Made by a program: the position numbers and the translations under genes. A stretch of 64,000 nt of DNA, from contig CANLTE010000010.1 of NCBI GenBank assembly GCA_947493885.1, positions 21,142 to 85,141 on the forward strand, written 5' to 3'. Under the pieces are notes generated by a model, which saw nothing but the letters and a program-made list of their open reading frames with translations, ran no database searches and was not told the DNA's origin. Positions 60,952-64,000 of this stretch are shown here, piece after piece (the stretch's first letter is position 1; each line of letters opens with the position of its first letter). This DNA comes from an uncultured Maribacter sp. (GTDB taxonomy: Bacteria; Bacteroidota; Bacteroidia; Flavobacteriales; Flavobacteriaceae).

Positions 60952-63327
60952 ATGAGCTTACAAGACGTATCTTCTGATAACAGTGTTGATTTAAAAGAAG
61001 TTGTTTTTAAATATCTTAAATATTGGAAATGGTTTGTTGTGTCTTCTGTGTTAGCATTGTTGTTAGCATTTGTTTATATACGTTATACCACACCAGAATA
61101 TAGTGCAGAAGCAAAAATTCAAATTTTAAACGATGATTCTGCAGGAGGAATTGATTTATTTAAGGAACTTGAAGTATTTACAGGAGGAGGAAATGAAATT
61201 CTGGATGAAATAGAACTAATTTCTTCAAGATCTAATTTTATAGATGTTGTAAAGGAGTTAGATTTAAATATTAGAGTGTTGGCTTTGGGGAATGTTATTG
61301 ATTCTGAATTATATAATACCTCTCCAATAAAAATTAACTTTATAGAGGCAGATTCTATCATTGATAAGTCCAATTTTGATTTTTATGTTGTACCAATGTC
61401 TTCTACCTCTTTTGGTTATTGTGAAGAAGAGGATAAGCCAACTAAAGCATTCTCTTTCGGAAAAAATATTTCTACGCCTATCGGGGATATTGTTATAACA
61501 CCAAATCAGAAATATTTTAATAAGTATAAGACAAAAAAATTAAGGGTTGTTATAGAACCAATTGGTAGAGTTGCACAACGTTACCGAAATAAAATATCGG
61601 TTACAGATATTGATAAAACATCAAGTATTCTTAATATAAGTTTAACAGATCCCATAAAAGATAAAGCTAAACATATTATTCAATCGTTAATTAGGACGTA
61701 TAATTTAAATGCAATAGAGGATAAACAAATAATAGCGGACAAAACTTCAAATTTTATTAATGAAAGGATTGCAGATATTTCTTCAAGTTTAACATCTGTG
61801 GATCAATCTGCTGAAGATTTTAAAACTGAGAAAGGAGTTACAGATATTGCTTCTGAAGCACGTATAAATCTTAATGTTGGTGTAGCCAATCAGCAAGAAT
61901 TAGCAAGCGCAAGAACACAATTGAATATTGCAGCTTCTATGAGTGAAATGATAGATCAGCAAGAGAGTTTAGATGTATTGCCAACTAACATTGGACTGTC
62001 TGATCCCACTATTGCAAGTACTACTGCAAGGTATAATCAATTGGTTCTGGAAAGACAACGGTTGCTTAAAAGTTCTAATGAGAAAAACCCTATAATTGTT
62101 AATTTGGATGAAGAAATTCAAGGGTTAAAACAAAGCATGCAGTCAAGTCTTAATAGTACAGTGAATAATTTAGGACTTACAGTTAATTCATTGAGTGGCC
62201 AGCAAGCTCGCTTTAATTCTAAAATATATTCTTCTCCAAAAAACGAAAGAGCTCTTCGGGATATTACAAGAAAACAGGAGACAACGGAGCAGTTATATTT
62301 GTATTTGTTACAAAAAAGGGAAGAAGCTCAAATTGCTGTTGCCTCTACAACCCCAAAATCTAAAACAGTAGATGAGGCTTATAGTCCAAGTGATTTTCCC
62401 GTATCACCCAAAAAGCCTTTAATATATTTAGCCTCATTGATTTTGGGAATGTTAATTCCTTTTTCATATCTATATGTAAATGATTTATTAGATAATAAAA
62501 TTCATAATATGTACTCACTTTCTAAATTGGCCAATAATGTTCCAGTTTTAGGTGAGTTGCCGAGACTTTCTAAAAAAGAACAGAAGTTGGTTATTAAAGA
62601 AGATCGGTCGGTTCTTGCGGAGTCATTGCGAATAATAAGAACTAATTTGGATTATTTAATAAAGACAAGAGACGAAAAAAAGGGAAAAAACAATGTAATA
62701 TTTGTCACTTCTAGTGTCCCCGGTGAAGGAAAAACATTTTTGTCGAGTAATTTGTCAATGATTCTAGCAAGTACTAATAAAAAAGTTCTTTTAGTGGGGG
62801 CTGATATTAGAAATCCTAAAATATATTCATTTTTCTCAGGTGATGATATTGATAAAATGTCTAAACCAACCAGAAGTAAGGATGACGGTTTAACGGAATA
62901 CTTATTTAATTCGGAGTTAGAATCAAAAGATATTATTACACCTATGTTGGTTCATAATAATACAATTGATGTTATTTATTCGGGGAGAATACCCCCTAAT
63001 CCTGCTGAATTATTGATGAGTAAGAGAATGAAGGAGTTGTTTTCTGAGGTTTCTGAAATGTATGATTACGTAATTGTTGATACCGCTCCCCTAATGGTTG
63101 TAACAGATACCTTGTTGATTAGCGAATACGGAGACTCTTTAATTTATGTTACTAGAGCAGGAGTAACAGAGAATAAGGCTATAGAATTTCCATTAAAATT
63201 ACAGAAAGAAGGAAAAATAAATGGACTTTCTTTTGTTGTAAATGATGTAAGTGCTTCCAATCTTGGTTATGGAGGTAAGTACGGATACGGTTATGGAAAA
63301 TCTACTAAAAAATGGTGGAAGTTTTAG
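60952..63327 (+). CDS. wzc: Wzc-like polysaccharide co-polymerase and tyrosine autokinase
   Basis: A 791-residue inner-membrane protein controlling polymer length and export. A Wzz domain with TM1 (about 24-44) and TM2 (about 485-508) flanks a long periplasmic coiled-coil region. The cytoplasmic BY-kinase has Walker A SSVPGEGKT (587-595), Walker A' VGADIRNP (615-622) and Walker B VIVDTAPL (707-714). A C-terminal tyrosine cluster, with Tyr 773, 777, 779 and 781 in a Gly-Tyr run, is the expected autophosphorylation tail. Walker A' has Gly-Ala-Asp where many members have Asp-Ala-Asp. No low-molecular-weight phosphatase (Wzb) gene is in the window. Last gene of its operon. Confidence 0.95.
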   Translation: MSLQDVSSDNSVDLKEVVFKYLKYWKWFVVSSVLALLLAFVYIRYTTPEYSAEAKIQILNDDSAGGIDLFKELEVFTGGGNEILDEIELISSRSNFIDVVKELDLNIRVLALGNVIDSELYNTSPIKINFIEADSIIDKSNFDFYVVPMSSTSFGYCEEEDKPTKAFSFGKNISTPIGDIVITPNQKYFNKYKTKKLRVVIEPIGRVAQRYRNKISVTDIDKTSSILNISLTDPIKDKAKHIIQSLIRTYNLNAIEDKQIIADKTSNFINERIADISSSLTSVDQSAEDFKTEKGVTDIASEARINLNVGVANQQELASARTQLNIAASMSEMIDQQESLDVLPTNIGLSDPTIASTTARYNQLVLERQRLLKSSNEKNPIIVNLDEEIQGLKQSMQSSLNSTVNNLGLTVNSLSGQQARFNSKIYSSPKNERALRDITRKQETTEQLYLYLLQKREEAQIAVASTTPKSKTVDEAYSPSDFPVSPKKPLIYLASLILGMLIPFSYLYVNDLLDNKIHNMYSLSKLANNVPVLGELPRLSKKEQKLVIKEDRSVLAESLRIIRTNLDYLIKTRDEKKGKNNVIFVTSSVPGEGKTFLSSNLSMILASTNKKVLLVGADIRNPKIYSFFSGDDIDKMSKPTRSKDDGLTEYLFNSELESKDIITPMLVHNNTIDVIYSGRIPPNPAELLMSKRMKELFSEVSEMYDYVIVDTAPLMVVTDTLLISEYGDSLIYVTRAGVTENKAIEFPLKLQKEGKINGLSFVVNDVSASNLGYGGKYGYGYGKSTKKWWKF

Positions 63328-63341
63328 TTGTGTTTAATTAG

Positions 63342-63393
63342 AAAAAAACAAAATCCTCTAAAATCAACTAATTTTAGAGGATTTTGTTTTTTA
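63342..63393 (+). terminator. Very stable terminator after wzc
   Basis: An inverted repeat of about 21 bp: the arm 63342-63364 with core AAAATCCTCTAAAAT pairs with 63371-63392 (ATTTTAGAGGATTTT), loop CAACTA, ending in a T-run. It closes the exopolysaccharide operon. Confidence 0.95.
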
Positions 63394-63465
63394 TATAGAT
63401 GTTGGCATATTAATTGTACTTCAACGGTAAACAATTTAGTTTAAACGAAAATGTTACTTCGAATT

Positions 63466-63496
63466 TTTAGTAAGCCCATTTTACGATATATATTTG
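63466..63496 (+). promoter_or_regulatory. Candidate promoter of the right-edge gene
   Basis: TTTA (63466-63469), a 19-nt spacer and TATATTTG (63489-63496). The leader of about 55 nt would carry a small hairpin, CTCTATT (63511-63517) / AATAGAG (63520-63526). Confidence 0.5.
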
Positions 63497-63557
63497 CACT
63501 TATGACCTACCTCTATTTTAATAGAGATAAATAAAAACGCTATAAACCATTTTTAAA

Positions 63558-64000
63558 ATGACAAATTTTCGCCCCTTAGTTACAGAACTATTTACGCGTA
63601 TTTTTAAAGCTTTTAGAATAAAAAAATCTTTTAGGGTAAATCTTTTATTATTAATATTCTTTAGTTTTTTCTTTCAATTAAGTTATTCTCAATTACCGGA
63701 TGAATTTGTGAAGTTAGATATTGTCACGGGATTAGAGAATGCCACTACATTTAAGTTTGCACCAGATGGTCGTATATTTATATTAGACCGTTATGGAGAT
63801 TTGCTGGTGTACAAGCCAGATACCCAGAGTACTATAGTATCGGGTAGTTTGGATGTATTTCATGGTTTAGAAGATGGTTTAAATGGTATAGCCTTTGATC
63901 CAAATTTTGATGTTAACAATTATATTTATTTGTATTACTCTCCTTTTGGAATCAATGTAAATCGGGTAAGTCGTTTTAAGATGGATGGCGATGATATTAA
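63558..64000 (+). CDS. Secreted glucose/sorbosone dehydrogenase-like (PQQ-type beta-propeller) protein, 3' truncated
   Basis: The frame opens with ATG at 63558 and is still open at the window end (147 codons seen). A basic N-terminus (about 1-30) precedes a hydrophobic segment (VNLLLLIFFSFFFQLSYSQ), so it is exported, with the mature protein starting near LPDEF. The visible part has TTFKFAPDGRIFILDRYGDLL, GLNGIAFDPNFDVNNYIYLYY (positions about 104-124) and VSRFKMDGDDI. These are the first blades of the sugar dehydrogenase beta-propeller family, often part of large T9SS-exported proteins in Flavobacteria. The 30-residue lead before the signal core is long; an internal start is possible. Confidence 0.8.
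   Translation, partial: MTNFRPLVTELFTRIFKAFRIKKSFRVNLLLLIFFSFFFQLSYSQLPDEFVKLDIVTGLENATTFKFAPDGRIFILDRYGDLLVYKPDTQSTIVSGSLDVFHGLEDGLNGIAFDPNFDVNNYIYLYYSPFGINVNRVSRFKMDGDDI

Noticed and set aside
27019..63327. Capsule locus as a recently transferred mobile island
   Set aside because: No integrase, transposase, tRNA boundary or flanking direct repeats were seen. Its AT-richness is only slightly above the rest, so transfer is possible but unsupported here.

Overview
The window is a low-GC, gene-dense stretch of a Bacteroidota chromosome, almost certainly from a marine-type Flavobacteriaceae. The evidence is a T9SS type B (CHU_C) sorting domain at the left edge, bacillithiol synthesis (BshA), the flavobacterial gene order amidase / MCE / two Fe-S proteins / orphan 160-aa protein / GH3-serine hydrolase / bshA, a TamB-LptD envelope set, and several promoters of the Bacteroidetes type (TTTG, about 17-21 nt, TAnnTTTG). 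No rRNA, tRNA, CRISPR array, insertion sequence or phage gene was seen.

Left part (1-26945) is mostly core genome. It starts with the end of a T9SS-secreted protein. A minus-strand group follows (DUF4159, AI-2E family permease, THUMP-like methyltransferase), then tsaD-tfoX-like-rsmE. tamB diverges from tsaD, and pfkA-gap and an N-acetylglucosamine kinase-like gene follow. lptD-ridA then diverges from the conserved amidase-MCE-FeS-FeS-orphan-GH3/serine hydrolase-bshA group. An OmpA-family protein closes the section.

Right part (27019-63327) is one large exopolysaccharide or capsule locus of the Wzx/Wzy type. Minus-strand operon A (38706 to 27019) makes UDP-L-FucNAc (FnlA/B/C-like, with a cupin epimerase), a WbuB-like transferase, a short PglC-like priming transferase and a GT2. 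It ends in a decoration module of an ATP-grasp ligase, a HAD hydrolase and two FemAB/CelD-like acyltransferases. A ChbG-like deacetylase sits alone on the plus strand. Minus-strand operon B (47249 to 39738) has Wzx, a CapK/PaaK-like adenylating enzyme, three glycosyltransferases and a Wzy-like polymerase. Next come two large paralogous parallel beta-helix lipoproteins, one with three PKD domains and one with a Pro-Glu linker. After them are TviB/TviC-like enzymes (probable UDP-GalNAcA) and a separately terminated UDP-glucose dehydrogenase. A plus-strand operon (57050-63327) encodes a PglE-like aminotransferase, a PglF/CapD-like 4,6-dehydratase, a Wza-like lipoprotein and a Wzc-like tyrosine autokinase, and ends in a very strong terminator. 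A truncated secreted glucose/sorbosone dehydrogenase-like gene runs off the right edge.

Taken together, the locus appears to build an acidic, amino-sugar-rich polymer from uronic acid, N-acetyl-aminouronic acid, L-FucNAc and a 4-amino-4,6-dideoxy sugar. The sugars would be primed on undecaprenyl phosphate, possibly amidated or acylated, flipped, polymerised and exported. Two surface beta-helix lipoproteins may bind or process the product. The substrates and the decoration chemistry are inferences. The most unusual parts are the ATP-grasp/HAD/double-acyltransferase module, the duplicated beta-helix lipoproteins, and the terminator hairpin lying almost on the start codon of one of them.
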